DNA of 54,514 nucleotides, taken from the NCBI RefSeq assembly GCF_014653695.1, contig NZ_BNAR01000032.1:1-54514 (forward strand), written 5' to 3'. Each line of letters opens with the position of its first letter. Position 1 is the stretch's first letter. The stretch comes from Lentzea cavernae. Its GTDB lineage: Bacteria > Actinomycetota > Actinomycetes > Mycobacteriales > Pseudonocardiaceae. The notes beneath the pieces were generated by a model, which was not told the origin of the DNA, did no database searches, and worked only from the letters and a program-made list of their open reading frames with translations. This document shows positions 1 through 8,280 of the stretch, piece by piece. Position numbers and translations under genes: made by a program.

Positions 1-79
1 GCACGGCAAAGAGACCAGATCCAGCAACCCGCGACCCCGCCGAACAGGTTAAAACTCAAGCTAGTCCTATCGTGAACAG

Positions 80-802
80 ATGCTGAACCACGACATCCTC
101 GGCGTCGTCGAACGACAGGTCCGCACCTGGTCGGCCGGCGACGCCGAGGTGTACGCGGCGGCGACCGGCGGCCACTCCCCCGCGTTCGCCATCCCGTTGC
201 TGCAGCACGGCGGACCGCAGCTCGGGCTCACCGGCGCGGACATGACCCAGGTCCTGCACGCCGAGCAGTCGTTGTGGCTGCACGGCGAGCTCCCGGCCCA
301 CGGCTCGATGGTCGTCACCAAGACGGTCGAGAACATCTACGACAAGGGGTCCGGCGCTCTCGTCGTCAGCACGTGGGAGTCGGAGTACGCGAGCACGCGC
401 TCGTCGTGCTTCATCAAGGGCGAAGGCGGTTTCGGCGGCGAACGCGGTGAGACGCGCGAGTTCTCCGTTCCCGAGAGGCTGCACGAGGTCAGCTTCTTCC
501 AGACCACGCGAGACCAAGCGCTGCGGTACCGCGAGACCGGCGACGTCAACCCGATGCACCACGATCCGGAGTTCGCGCGGCGGGCCGGGTTCCCCGCACC
601 GATCCTGCACGGCCTGTGCACCCTCGGGATCACCGTGAGCGGCCTGGACTTCACCGAGCTGCACGCCCGCTTCACCGCGCCCGTCACGCCCGGCGACGAG
701 CTGCGGATCGAGCGCTGGCCGACCGGGGAGTTCCGCACGTTCGCGAACGGCCGGCAGGTTCTCATCGGATCGGTTCGGTTTTCCGAAGTGGACGGCCGCT
801 GA
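80..802 (+). CDS. MaoC-like (R)-hydratase/dehydratase, hot-dog fold
   Basis: Protein of 240 aa. The segment GDVNPMHHDPEFARRAGF (about residues 154-171) followed by PILHGLCTLG is the hydratase-2 motif of MaoC-type enzymes, with the catalytic Asp and His (D-x4-H) and the HG that follows. Known members hydrate or dehydrate enoyl-CoA/3-hydroxyacyl-CoA; the N-terminal half looks like a second, degenerate hot-dog domain. It is somewhat shorter than the usual ~280 aa double-hot-dog proteins. The ATG at 80 has no clear Shine-Dalgarno sequence. It lies 19 bp upstream of a LuxR-type gene on the same strand. The substrate cannot be inferred. Confidence 0.8.
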   Translation: MLNHDILGVVERQVRTWSAGDAEVYAAATGGHSPAFAIPLLQHGGPQLGLTGADMTQVLHAEQSLWLHGELPAHGSMVVTKTVENIYDKGSGALVVSTWESEYASTRSSCFIKGEGGFGGERGETREFSVPERLHEVSFFQTTRDQALRYRETGDVNPMHHDPEFARRAGFPAPILHGLCTLGITVSGLDFTELHARFTAPVTPGDELRIERWPTGEFRTFANGRQVLIGSVRFSEVDGR

Positions 803-821
803 AAGTCCGCAGGATCGTGCC

Positions 822-1385
822 ATGAGCAGTGCACTGGCAACCGCGGACTCCGGAATCGAACCGGTGCGCGTGGCGGTGGAGTCCCGAGACCTGATCAGCG
901 CGGCCGGTGTGACCCACCTGCTGAAGACCTCACCGCGCGTGCGCGTGGTGCAGGACCGCTCGGACGCGCACGTGCTGCTGGCCCTGGTGAACGAGCTGTG
1001 CGCGCAACAGGCGGCACGGCTGCGGGCCTGCGGCTCGTCCAAGATCGTGGTGATCGCGGCCCGCGTGCACGACCTCACCCCGTCGATCGCGGCGCAGGCA
1101 GGCCTCGCGGTCCCGTTGCGGCGGGCGGACGTCAACGCCGAACGCCTGGTCAAACTGCTTCTCGGCGGCCACACCGTGTTGCAGGAACGCTCACCGGTGC
1201 TCAACGACCGCGATCTGCAGCTGCTGAGGCTGCTGGCGGACGGGGCGACGGTCGCGGAGGTCGCCGCACGGCTGTTCTGCTCGGAACGGACCGTGAAGTA
1301 CGCGCTGCACCAGTTGCTGGAACGGTTCGGGCTGCGCAACCGGGTGCACGCGGTGGCGTGGGCGTTGCGCTCCGGTCTGCTCTAG
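822..1385 (+). CDS. LuxR-type regulator with degenerate receiver-like domain
   Basis: Protein of 187 aa. The C-terminal part (from about residue 127, LNDRDLQLLRLLADG... SERTVKYALHQLLERFGL) is a LuxR/NarL helix-turn-helix. The N-terminal ~110 residues have the spacing of a receiver domain (VRVAVESRDLI... KIVVIAARV) but lack the acidic pair, the phospho-acceptor Asp and the conserved Lys, so control by phosphorylation is unlikely. The stop codon overlaps that of the convergent gene on the other strand (CTAG at 1382-1385). Likely a DNA-binding regulator; target unknown. Confidence 0.8.
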   Translation: MSSALATADSGIEPVRVAVESRDLISAAGVTHLLKTSPRVRVVQDRSDAHVLLALVNELCAQQAARLRACGSSKIVVIAARVHDLTPSIAAQAGLAVPLRRADVNAERLVKLLLGGHTVLQERSPVLNDRDLQLLRLLADGATVAEVAARLFCSERTVKYALHQLLERFGLRNRVHAVAWALRSGLL

Positions 1386-3316
1386 GCGGGGCCGAAGACG
1401 GAGGAGAGCTGCACCCGCCTGCTGACGCCGACCTTGCGGTAGACGCGGGTGAGGTGCAGTTCGACCGTCCGTTGCGTGACGCCGAACCGCGCGGCGATCG
1501 CCCGATTGGTCTCGCCTTCCAGCACCAGCAAGACGATTCGCGACTCGTGCGGCGTCAGCCTGCCCCACGCCGCACAGCGCGCCGGACGCGGCTGTCGCAC
1601 CAGTGCCGCCTTCGCCTGCTCCACCAGGTCAGTGGCTCCCACTCGTTCGGCGTCGGCCAGCGCGGCCCGGGCTGAACCGAGTGCGAGATGCATGCGAGCG
1701 CGCTGACGCAGCAACAGGTCGCACGCCCACACCGGTGGCAACGTTCCCGTATAACCGATCCGTACCAACATCTCCCGCGCATCACCCGGACGCCCAGCGT
1801 CCACACAGGACGCGACGAACGCCGCCGCCCCCAACGCCACGCAGCCGCGCAACGGTGAAGCCTCGGCGAGATCGTGCATCAGGCGGACGACCTCGGCGTG
1901 GTTCCCGCGCAGCGCCCACATCTCCCAGGCGGTCAGCCAGTCCCGCTCCGCACCGGCGAGCCGCGATCGCAGCCGTGGCGCGAGATCCAGCACCACCTGC
2001 TCGGAACCCCGTCGCAGCAACGCCAGTCCGGCCAGGGCCAGCGACGGCACCACTCGCGGCCCGCTCTCCGGGAGCTCACGCAGCACCCGCTCCGGATCGT
2101 CGGGAACCTCAGGAGCTCCCCCGAAGCCGAGCAGGTCCTCGTCGCACTGCCAGTCGAGGACCACGGCGTCGAACCACTCCCCCGCGGCAACCCGCTGCCG
2201 GGCGAGCTCGTCGGCTCGGGGCGCGATCCCGCACCGCAGGTGGAGATCCGCCATGGCCACCGCGATCTGCTGCGCGTTCTCACCGGTCGACGGCTCGCGC
2301 AGAGCGGCGCGCAGGTACCTCGCCGCCTGGTCCGGCCGGCCGGCGGCCCGGTGCAGGCGCGCGGTGTCGTGCAGCACCGGCGCGACCCACCGCGCTCCAA
2401 CGGGCTCCGCGCACGCCACCGCGTGGTCGGCGGCGGCCGGATCGCACCGCCGGTGCAGGACCTGGGCGGCCGCGCGGTGCAGGCGTTCGCGAGCCTCGGG
2501 AGCCATCTCGTGCCGGATCGCGTGGCTCAGGGCCGGCGACCGCACGCGCATCGGTTCGGCGACGGCCAGACGCGCGTCCACGAGGCGTTCGAACGCGGCC
2601 AGCGTCCGGAACGACCCCATCCCGGTGACCTCGCACAGCACGTCCAGCGACGTGCTCCCCAGCACCGCCACGGCACGGCCGACGGCCACCGCGCCGGCGT
2701 CCAGCACCTCCCAGCTCCGGCGCACGGCCCGCAACAGCCGCGGCAGCCTCAGCCCTGGCAGCGCGTCGCGCACCGAGTCCAGGTCCGCAACCGCGTCCAG
2801 CACGTCGCTCAGCACGCCAGGCGCGCCGCCGCTGTACTCCAGGCACAGCGCGGCCAGCTCCGGCGGGACCTCGGCGTCGAACCGTCGCCGCAGCATCTCC
2901 ACCACCGCCTCGGCGCCGATCGGCCGCAACGGCACGCGCACGGCGTCCACGACCGCCAGAACGTCCGGATCACAATCACCGGCGAGCACCACCGCGCCCC
3001 GGAAACGCGCCAGCCGCTCGATCTCCTCCCCGGAAAGCCGTTCGACGTCGTCGACCACGAGCACCGTGTGGCTGTCGACGCCGCTCAACGCCCGCAAACC
3101 GCGCACCGGCCGCAACCCGCTGCGCACCGCGATTGAAGAAGCAACGGACAGCAATGCGCTTTTGCCCATACCAGTTGCACCATGCACAACGCACGACCGG
3201 GCGCCACCGCTGAGCGCGTCCGTCAACACGGCGATCTCCCGCTCACGGCCCACGAGCAGGCCACCCTTGTGACGCACGGCACTTCCGACGAGGCCGGAAC
3301 GAAGTGGGGCAACCAT
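1382..3316 (-). CDS. LuxR-family ATP-binding regulator (LAL type)
   Basis: From the ATG at 3316 the protein is 644 aa: Walker A GATGMGKS at residues 46-53, Walker B TVLVVDDVE at about 84-92, a long helical/TPR-like middle, and a C-terminal LuxR HTH (LTPHESRIVLLVLEGETNRA... TVELHLTRVYRK). This is the architecture of large ATP-binding LuxR (LAL/MalT-like) regulators, though it is shorter than the classic ~900 aa. The frame stays open to a TTG at 3481, but the extra 55 residues are Cys-rich with low third-position GC and look non-coding, so I chose 3316. Convergent with the LuxR gene at 822. Confidence 0.82.
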   Translation of the reverse strand: MVAPLRSGLVGSAVRHKGGLLVGREREIAVLTDALSGGARSCVVHGATGMGKSALLSVASSIAVRSGLRPVRGLRALSGVDSHTVLVVDDVERLSGEEIERLARFRGAVVLAGDCDPDVLAVVDAVRVPLRPIGAEAVVEMLRRRFDAEVPPELAALCLEYSGGAPGVLSDVLDAVADLDSVRDALPGLRLPRLLRAVRRSWEVLDAGAVAVGRAVAVLGSTSLDVLCEVTGMGSFRTLAAFERLVDARLAVAEPMRVRSPALSHAIRHEMAPEARERLHRAAAQVLHRRCDPAAADHAVACAEPVGARWVAPVLHDTARLHRAAGRPDQAARYLRAALREPSTGENAQQIAVAMADLHLRCGIAPRADELARQRVAAGEWFDAVVLDWQCDEDLLGFGGAPEVPDDPERVLRELPESGPRVVPSLALAGLALLRRGSEQVVLDLAPRLRSRLAGAERDWLTAWEMWALRGNHAEVVRLMHDLAEASPLRGCVALGAAAFVASCVDAGRPGDAREMLVRIGYTGTLPPVWACDLLLRQRARMHLALGSARAALADAERVGATDLVEQAKAALVRQPRPARCAAWGRLTPHESRIVLLVLEGETNRAIAARFGVTQRTVELHLTRVYRKVGVSRRVQLSSVFGPA

Positions 3317-3441
3317 GCCGACCAGCAAATCGCGGCCGGCCCCGCGGGACCATGCAGAAGCACCGGCAGAAGTTCCGCAGGTCTGCCCCTTCGCACAGCA
3401 TCGGCCGCCGAAGCACCGGCGCAGAACGCGAAAACCATTCG

Positions 3442-3482
3442 ACCAATCAATTGGTAATGACAACAAGAGATGGTGAACCAAT
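3442..3482. promoter_or_regulatory. ACCAAT/ATTGGT inverted repeat, possible operator
   Basis: In the AT-rich gap between the LAL regulator (minus) and the SsgA-like gene (plus), ACCAAT at 3442-3447 is followed after 2 nt by ATTGGT at 3450-3455, with a third half-site ACCAAT at 3477-3482. The arrangement suggests a protein-binding site in a divergent promoter region. Which protein binds is not visible. Confidence 0.35.
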
Positions 3483-3539
3483 TAGCCGTCGATTACGTGA
3501 TGTCTTCTGTAGGACAAACACGAACTTCAGGGAGTCCCG

Positions 3540-3923
3540 ATGCGGGTCGCGTCACGCACCGTCTTCGACTTCGTCCAGTCCGACGGCTCCACGGCCCCGG
3601 TCGAGACCGAGCTGCTCTACGACGCGGAGGACCCGTTCGCGGTGACGATGCGGTTCCACGCCGGAGGCAAGATCGCCACCTGGGTCATGGGCAGGGACCT
3701 GCTCTCCGAGGGCCTGAGCATGAAGGCGGGCGAGGGGGACGTGCGGCTGCGGCCGCAGTCGAGCCGCGTGCTGGTGCTGGAGCTGATCTCGGTCCGCCAC
3801 GTCACGGTGTTCCGGCTGCCCTGGGACACGCTGCGGAACTTCCTCGACGCCGCCTACCGGCTCGTGCCGCCCGGCTCGGAGCGGTTCGACGCCGACGCGT
3901 TCCTGAGCACCGTCCTGCGCTGA
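3540..3923 (+). CDS. SsgA-like sporulation/cell-division protein
   Basis: Protein of 127 aa matching the SsgA/B family (SALPs) over its whole length: ...LLYDAEDPFAVTMRFH..., WVMGRDLLSEGL, then GEGDVRLRPQSS. SALPs are actinomycete-specific proteins that help place septa and control peptidoglycan remodelling during sporulation; SsgB recruits FtsZ. Which paralogue this is cannot be decided here. The start ATG at 3540 has AGGGAG about 6 nt upstream. Supports a sporulating actinomycete. Confidence 0.88.
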   Translation: MRVASRTVFDFVQSDGSTAPVETELLYDAEDPFAVTMRFHAGGKIATWVMGRDLLSEGLSMKAGEGDVRLRPQSSRVLVLELISVRHVTVFRLPWDTLRNFLDAAYRLVPPGSERFDADAFLSTVLR

Positions 3924-3963
3924 CCGGAAGCCCCAGCCTCCGCCGCGCCGACGCGCGCGTGCT

Positions 3964-6219
3964 TCATCTCCCGGTCAAGATCTCCCGCACCTCGGCAGCG
4001 ATCTCGCGCGTGGCGTCCGTGTCCCACCGTTCGCACACCGCGAGCGAGTCCCGCAGATGATGTTGATACGCGCTGTGGTCACCCCGTGCCTCGGCATTGT
4101 CCGCGAGCGCGCGCAGGATCTCGATCTCCCCGATGCCGTCGCCGAGTGCGCGGAACCCGGCGAGCGCGCGGCCCAGGTCCTCGTCGGACTCGGCGAGCCT
4201 GCCCGCCGCGCGGTGGGCGAGAGCGCGGTGCCACAACGTCGTCGCGAGCCATGAGGCCATCTGTGCGCGCTTGTAGACGTCCTCGGCCTCCGTCAGCGCC
4301 TCGATGGCTTCGTCAGGCTTGTCGACGTCTATCAGCGCGAGGCCGAGCCATCCGAGCGTGCGGCCCAGTGCGGAGAGTTCGTAGATGGTGCTGGCGTACG
4401 CGCGTTGTTCCTTCGCTACTTCTTTGTGGGCGGTCACGGCGGCGATCGGGCGGTCCATCAACCGCCACAGCACGCCGAGCACGGACCGCGCGTAGTGCTC
4501 GTCCATGGGTTCGTGCATGGAGTTGATCGCCTCTAGGCACACGCGTTCGGCCTCGTCGAAGTGGCCGAGCCCGCTGTGCGCGGCCGACGCGATCAGCCGC
4601 ACCCAGCCGAGGTGCCCGGTCTCCCCCGACTCCTCGGTGATCCGTGCCGCGCGGGTCAGCACCTCCAGCGCCGGTCCCGGCCGGTTCGCCACGTCGAACA
4701 GCACCCAGCCGAGCTGGCCGAGCACGACGACCTCCTGCCACGGCTCGCGCGCGGAGGCGAGGGCGAGGCGGTAGACGCGTTCCCACACCAGGCCCGGTTC
4801 GATGGCCGCGTAGTGCGAGAGTGCGATCGCCGCGCGGGCCACGTCGTCGTGCAGACCTCTGGCCTGTGCCCGTTCCACGATCTCGGGCAGCAGGTCGCGG
4901 TGCTCGTCCAGCCAGCGCCGTCCCGCCGCGACGTCCGCAAAGGGCCGGTGCCGCGGGCTCACGCGTCGCGCGTCGCCTGTCTGTCCGAAGAGGACGCCCG
5001 CGGCCACCTTCGTCTCCAGCGTCCAGGCGAGCATCCTGCGGTCCGCGTCGTCGTCGGTCGCGTCGATCAGGCCGTCGGCGAACGTCCGGACGAGGCCGTG
5101 GATCGCGTAACCGCGGTCGTCGGGCTCGAGCAGGCTGACGTCGGCGAGCTCCTCCAGCGCCTGCTCGGCCTCGGCGGTGGTGACGCCGGCCAGTTCGGCG
5201 GCGAGGTCCGGGGTGACGTGGGTGCCGATCAGCAGCCCGAGCCGCCGGAACACCACCTGCGCGGTCCGCGGCAGGTGTGCCAGCGACACCTCGAACGCGC
5301 CGCGCACGTCGAGGTCGCCCGCGGTGAGCGCGGCCAGGCGGCGTTCCTCGATCTGTTCCACGAGGTGGCTCAGAGGCCAGCGCGGACGGCTCGCGAGCCG
5401 GTTGCCCGCGATCCTGAGGGCGAGCGGCGACGTCCCGCACAGCCGGACGAGCTCTCGCGCGGTCCCCGGATCGGCCTCGACGCGGTGCGGTCCGATGATC
5501 GACGCGAGCAGTTCGACGGCGCACGGTTCGGTGAGGCCGCCGAGCCGGATCCAGGAGGCGCCCACCAGTCCGGCGAGCCTGTGCCGGGACGTGACGACCG
5601 TGAGACAGCCCGGATCCGCCCTGAGCGTGCGGATCTCCTCCTCCGTGCGCGCACCGTCGAGCACGAGCAGCAGGCGTTTGCCCGCGAGCAACGACCGGTA
5701 GAGCCGTGTCTGGCCGTTCGCGTCCTCGGGCATGTGCTCGGCGGGTACGCCCAGGTCTTTGAGCAGCCGCTGCAGTGGCTGCGAGGAGCCCTCCAGGTCG
5801 ATGAACAGCTGACCGTCAGAAAAGCGGCCCTCCAGCAGATGGGCGGCTCTCACGGCGAGGCTCGTCTTACCGGTGCCCGCGGCGCCGTGGACGACCACGA
5901 GCCCGTCCGGCTTGCGGGCGATGGTGTCGAGTTCGGTGTCACGGCCGACGAGGTCGGCCACGTACATCGGGAGCGACCAGACCGGGCCGCTCGGCGCGAC
6001 CCGTCCGGCGCGGGCGAGGCGGCGCAGTTCGGCGCGGTCGTGCTCGTCGAGGCCCAGCGCGTCGAGCAGGGCCTCCGTCGTGCGGCGCTGCGGGGAACGG
6101 GCGCGGCCGCGTTCCATGTCGCTGATGGCGCGGACGCTGACGCCGGACCGCTCGCTGAGCTCCTCCTGGCTGAGCCCGGCGTTCCTGCGGTGCTGCACGA
6201 GCCGGGCGCCGAACGTCAT
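3964..6219 (-). CDS. XRE-HTH / NB-ARC ATPase / TPR regulator
   Basis: Protein of 751 aa. Residues ~3-70 form an XRE helix-turn-helix (RRNAGLSQEELSERSGVS... SDMERGRARSP). An NB-ARC-type ATPase follows, with Walker A GAAGTGKT at 112-119 and LLLVLDGA as Walker B; the C-terminal half is helical TPR-like repeats. This is the common actinomycete STAND-type regulator plan, without the SARP domain of AfsR. ATP-dependent oligomerisation on a ligand is inferred from the family. It lies 10 bp downstream of the GntR gene and may be co-transcribed with it. Confidence 0.85.
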   Translation of the reverse strand: MTFGARLVQHRRNAGLSQEELSERSGVSVRAISDMERGRARSPQRRTTEALLDALGLDEHDRAELRRLARAGRVAPSGPVWSLPMYVADLVGRDTELDTIARKPDGLVVVHGAAGTGKTSLAVRAAHLLEGRFSDGQLFIDLEGSSQPLQRLLKDLGVPAEHMPEDANGQTRLYRSLLAGKRLLLVLDGARTEEEIRTLRADPGCLTVVTSRHRLAGLVGASWIRLGGLTEPCAVELLASIIGPHRVEADPGTARELVRLCGTSPLALRIAGNRLASRPRWPLSHLVEQIEERRLAALTAGDLDVRGAFEVSLAHLPRTAQVVFRRLGLLIGTHVTPDLAAELAGVTTAEAEQALEELADVSLLEPDDRGYAIHGLVRTFADGLIDATDDDADRRMLAWTLETKVAAGVLFGQTGDARRVSPRHRPFADVAAGRRWLDEHRDLLPEIVERAQARGLHDDVARAAIALSHYAAIEPGLVWERVYRLALASAREPWQEVVVLGQLGWVLFDVANRPGPALEVLTRAARITEESGETGHLGWVRLIASAAHSGLGHFDEAERVCLEAINSMHEPMDEHYARSVLGVLWRLMDRPIAAVTAHKEVAKEQRAYASTIYELSALGRTLGWLGLALIDVDKPDEAIEALTEAEDVYKRAQMASWLATTLWHRALAHRAAGRLAESDEDLGRALAGFRALGDGIGEIEILRALADNAEARGDHSAYQHHLRDSLAVCERWDTDATREIAAEVREILTGR

Positions 6220-6229
6220 GTCACCGAAG

Positions 6230-6877
6230 TTAGTGGTTCAAACTCGTGAGCATCTGCGCGCACACCCGGGAGAGGTGCCGGCGCATCACCGTCGACGCCT
6301 TGGCGGCGTTCCCGTCGGCGATCGCCTTGACGAGCTCGTCGTGGTCGTCGAGCGACGCGTGCTGGTGGGGCGGGTCGTCGTCCAGCGCGCTGCGCAGGAG
6401 CACCACGCGTTGCTGCACGAGCCGCACCTGCTCGGCGATGTACGGGCTGCGGGCGGCGTCGAGCAACGTCTGGTGGAACGCGAGGTCCAGCCGGTAAGGG
6501 AACGGCTGCCCCGCCCGGTAGTTGCGCCGGCTCTCCGCGCACACGTCCTGCAGCCGCACCAGGTCGACGTCGGTCCGACGTGACGCCGCCAGCTCCGCCG
6601 CCGCGCACTCCAGCGCGGTGCGCAGCTCGAACAACGCCTTGACGTCGTCCGGAGTCGCGGCGGGCACGAACGCGCCGCGGTGCGGGACCAGCGTCAGCAG
6701 GCCCTCGGACGCCAGGTGCCGGATCGCCTCGCGCAACGGCCCGCGGCTGATGCCGAGCTGCTGCGCCACCTCGACCTCGTTGACCCGCGAGCCGGGAGGG
6801 ATCTCCCCGGTGAGCACCTGCTCTCGCAGCACGTCCACGGCCTGTCCGGCCAGGCTGAGGTGCAGTGGGGGTGTCAC
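6230..6877 (-). CDS. GntR-family regulator, FCD (FadR-like) subfamily
   Basis: Protein of 215 aa. The N-terminal winged helix (PPGSRVNEVEVAQQLGISRG-PLREAIRHLASEGLL) is diagnostic of GntR. Residues ~80-210 are an all-helical FCD ligand domain with metal-binding-type residues (DLAFHQTLL... HDELVKAI... RRHLSRV). Start GTG at 6877, with GGAG six nt upstream on the coding strand. It is divergent from the asparaginase gene, with a near-perfect palindrome in between, so it probably controls that gene and itself in response to an amino or organic acid. Confidence 0.88.
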   Translation of the reverse strand: MTPPLHLSLAGQAVDVLREQVLTGEIPPGSRVNEVEVAQQLGISRGPLREAIRHLASEGLLTLVPHRGAFVPAATPDDVKALFELRTALECAAAELAASRRTDVDLVRLQDVCAESRRNYRAGQPFPYRLDLAFHQTLLDAARSPYIAEQVRLVQQRVVLLRSALDDDPPHQHASLDDHDELVKAIADGNAAKASTVMRRHLSRVCAQMLTSLNH

Positions 6878-6931
6878 CTTCGTCTCCTGATCTGGACGGC
6901 ACCGGCCGTCCTCCCGCTAAACTAGCGAACG

Positions 6932-6953
6932 TGTCAACTGTCGACAGTTGGCA
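6932..6953. promoter_or_regulatory. Palindromic operator between GntR and asparaginase genes
   Basis: CAACTGTCGACAGTTG at 6935-6950 is a perfect 16-bp palindrome; extended to TGT...GCA (6932-6953) it is 22 bp with one mismatched pair. It sits 30-50 bp upstream of the asparaginase start and 55 bp upstream of the GntR start. A divergent position next to a GntR/FCD gene is typical of that regulator's own operator. Confidence 0.6.
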
Positions 6954-6982
6954 GTTTGGAACTCACGGACCGGAGGGGCGAC

Positions 6983-7936
6983 ATGGCACACGAAGTGGTG
7001 GCTGAGGTCTGGCGGGGCGACTTCCTGGAGTCCGTGCACCACGGCACCGTCGTCGCCACTGACGCCTCGGGCAACGCGGTGCTCTCGGTCGGCCGCCCCG
7101 GCGACGTCGCGTTCCCTCGTTCGTCGAACAAGCCCCTCCAGGCCCTCGCGATGCTGCGCAGCGGCCTCGACCTCGACGGCGAGCTGCTCGCCCTGGCCTG
7201 CGCCTCCCACTCGGGCGAGGACTTCCACGTCGCGGGCGCCCTGCGGATCCTGGCCTCCGCCGGCCTGACCGAGGACGCCCTGCAGTGCACCCCGGACCTG
7301 CCGCTCGGCGAGGCCCCCCGTGCCCAGCACCTCGCCGCCGGCCTGACCGCCGCGCCGAAGTACATGAACTGCTCCGGCAAGCACGCCGCCATGCTCGCCA
7401 CCTGCGTCGCCAACGACTGGCCGACCGCGAACTACCTGGACCCGACGCACCCCTTGCAGGTCGCGACCCGCGAGACGATCGAGGACGTGGCCGGCGAGCC
7501 CGTCGCCCAGGTCGGCGTCGACGGCTGCGGCGCCCCGATCTTCGCCATCAGCCTCACCGGCCTCGCCCGCGCGTTCGGCCGCCTCGCCAGCGCACCCGAG
7601 GGCACGCTGGAACACCGCGTCGCCACCGCCATGAACGCCCACCCGCAGTGGGTCGGCGGCACCGGCCGCGACGTCACCGTCCTCATGGCCGCCCTGCCCG
7701 GCGTCATCGCCAAGGACGGCGCCGAGGGTGTCTACGCCGTGGGCCTGCCCACCGGCGAGGGCGTGGCCCTGAAGATCGCCGACGGCTCCTCCCGCGCCCG
7801 CGCGGTCGTCGTCATCGCGGTGCTCAAGCGGCTCGGGGTGGACGTGAGCGGCGTCGAGGGCCTCGCCACGGTGCCGGTCCTGGGGCACGGCCGCGCGGTC
7901 GGCGCCGTCAAGCCGTCGCTCGCGGTCGCGAGCTGA
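6983..7936 (+). CDS. L-asparaginase II family protein (PF06089 type)
   Basis: Protein of 317 aa from ATG 6983, preceded by GGAGGGG at 6972-6978. Conserved strings RSSNKPLQALAMLRSG, LACASHSGE, MNCSGKHAAML, GVDGCGAPIFA and MAALPGVIAKDGAEGV match the asparaginase II family (Rhizobium etli type), which is unrelated to E. coli AnsA/AnsB. Members hydrolyse L-asparagine to aspartate and ammonia. No signal peptide is seen, so it is probably cytoplasmic. The frame extends to a TTG at 6956, which lacks an SD. Probably controlled by the divergent GntR protein. Its last coding segment is partly repeated downstream (7942-7977). Confidence 0.85.
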   Translation: MAHEVVAEVWRGDFLESVHHGTVVATDASGNAVLSVGRPGDVAFPRSSNKPLQALAMLRSGLDLDGELLALACASHSGEDFHVAGALRILASAGLTEDALQCTPDLPLGEAPRAQHLAAGLTAAPKYMNCSGKHAAMLATCVANDWPTANYLDPTHPLQVATRETIEDVAGEPVAQVGVDGCGAPIFAISLTGLARAFGRLASAPEGTLEHRVATAMNAHPQWVGGTGRDVTVLMAALPGVIAKDGAEGVYAVGLPTGEGVALKIADGSSRARAVVVIAVLKRLGVDVSGVEGLATVPVLGHGRAVGAVKPSLAVAS

Positions 7937-8090
7937 GCAAACTCGCCACGGCGCCGGCCCTCGGACACGGCCGCGCGAGGAATGTGACACCCCCGCCGAG
8001 CAGCAGCAATGCCGCGAGAACGGCGATCACGACCAGACCGGCACGCCTGTCCTTCGGCGGCTCGCCGCCCACCTGCACGCAGCTGCACAC
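7908..8090 (-). CDS. Possible small single-pass membrane protein
   Basis: A 60-codon frame starting with GTG at 8090: a short Cys-containing N-terminus (MCSCVQVGGEPPKDRR), then one clear hydrophobic helix (LVVIAVLAALLLLGGGV), then a basic tail. The hydrophobic block next to a charged boundary is what a real small membrane protein would show. However, the SD is weak (AGCAG) and the 3' end overlaps the end of the asparaginase gene antisense by 29 bp. Not recognised as a family. Confidence 0.35.
   Translation of the reverse strand: MCSCVQVGGEPPKDRRAGLVVIAVLAALLLLGGGVTFLARPCPRAGAVASLLSSRPRATA
7942..7977 (+). repeat. Partial copy of the asparaginase 3' coding segment
   Basis: This 36-nt stretch matches 7862-7897, inside the asparaginase gene, at 32 of 36 positions. 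Both translate to nearly the same peptide (LATVPVLGHGRA versus LATAPALGHGRA), but the second copy lies after the stop codon in another frame. It looks like a remnant of a local duplication or of a second asparaginase-like gene. Confidence 0.6.
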
Positions 8091-8125
8091 CTGCTGGACA
8101 CAGCCCTGCTGGCGATCAAGTCGAC

Positions 8126-8216
8126 GTTGACGCGTCCACCACCACCTGGACGCGTCAACATGTCGATTCAGTCAACATCGCGGATACCCGAATCAACCTC
8201 GGCGTCAACGTTGACG
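8126..8216. promoter_or_regulatory. Cluster of GTTGAC/GTCAAC inverted repeats
   Basis: A 13-bp perfect inverted repeat has arms GTTGACGCGTCCA at 8126-8138 and its complement at 8147-8159, separated by 8 nt. A further GTCAAC lies at 8171-8176, and a perfect 14-bp palindrome CGTCAACGTTGACG at 8203-8216. All lie upstream of the small membrane gene at 8281. Five copies of one hexamer in both orientations within 91 bp suggest a multi-site operator. The first pair could also form an RNA hairpin. Confidence 0.45.
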
Positions 8217-8280
8217 ACCACCCCGGGCGGTCACCGCCCGGCACACGAGAATCCACTCCCCCTGCCACTAAGCTGGCGGT

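Noticed and set aside
3317..3481. N-terminal extension of the LAL regulator from TTG 3481
   Set aside because: Cys-rich and low in third-position GC, overlapping an operator-like palindrome; the ATG at 3316 is a better start.
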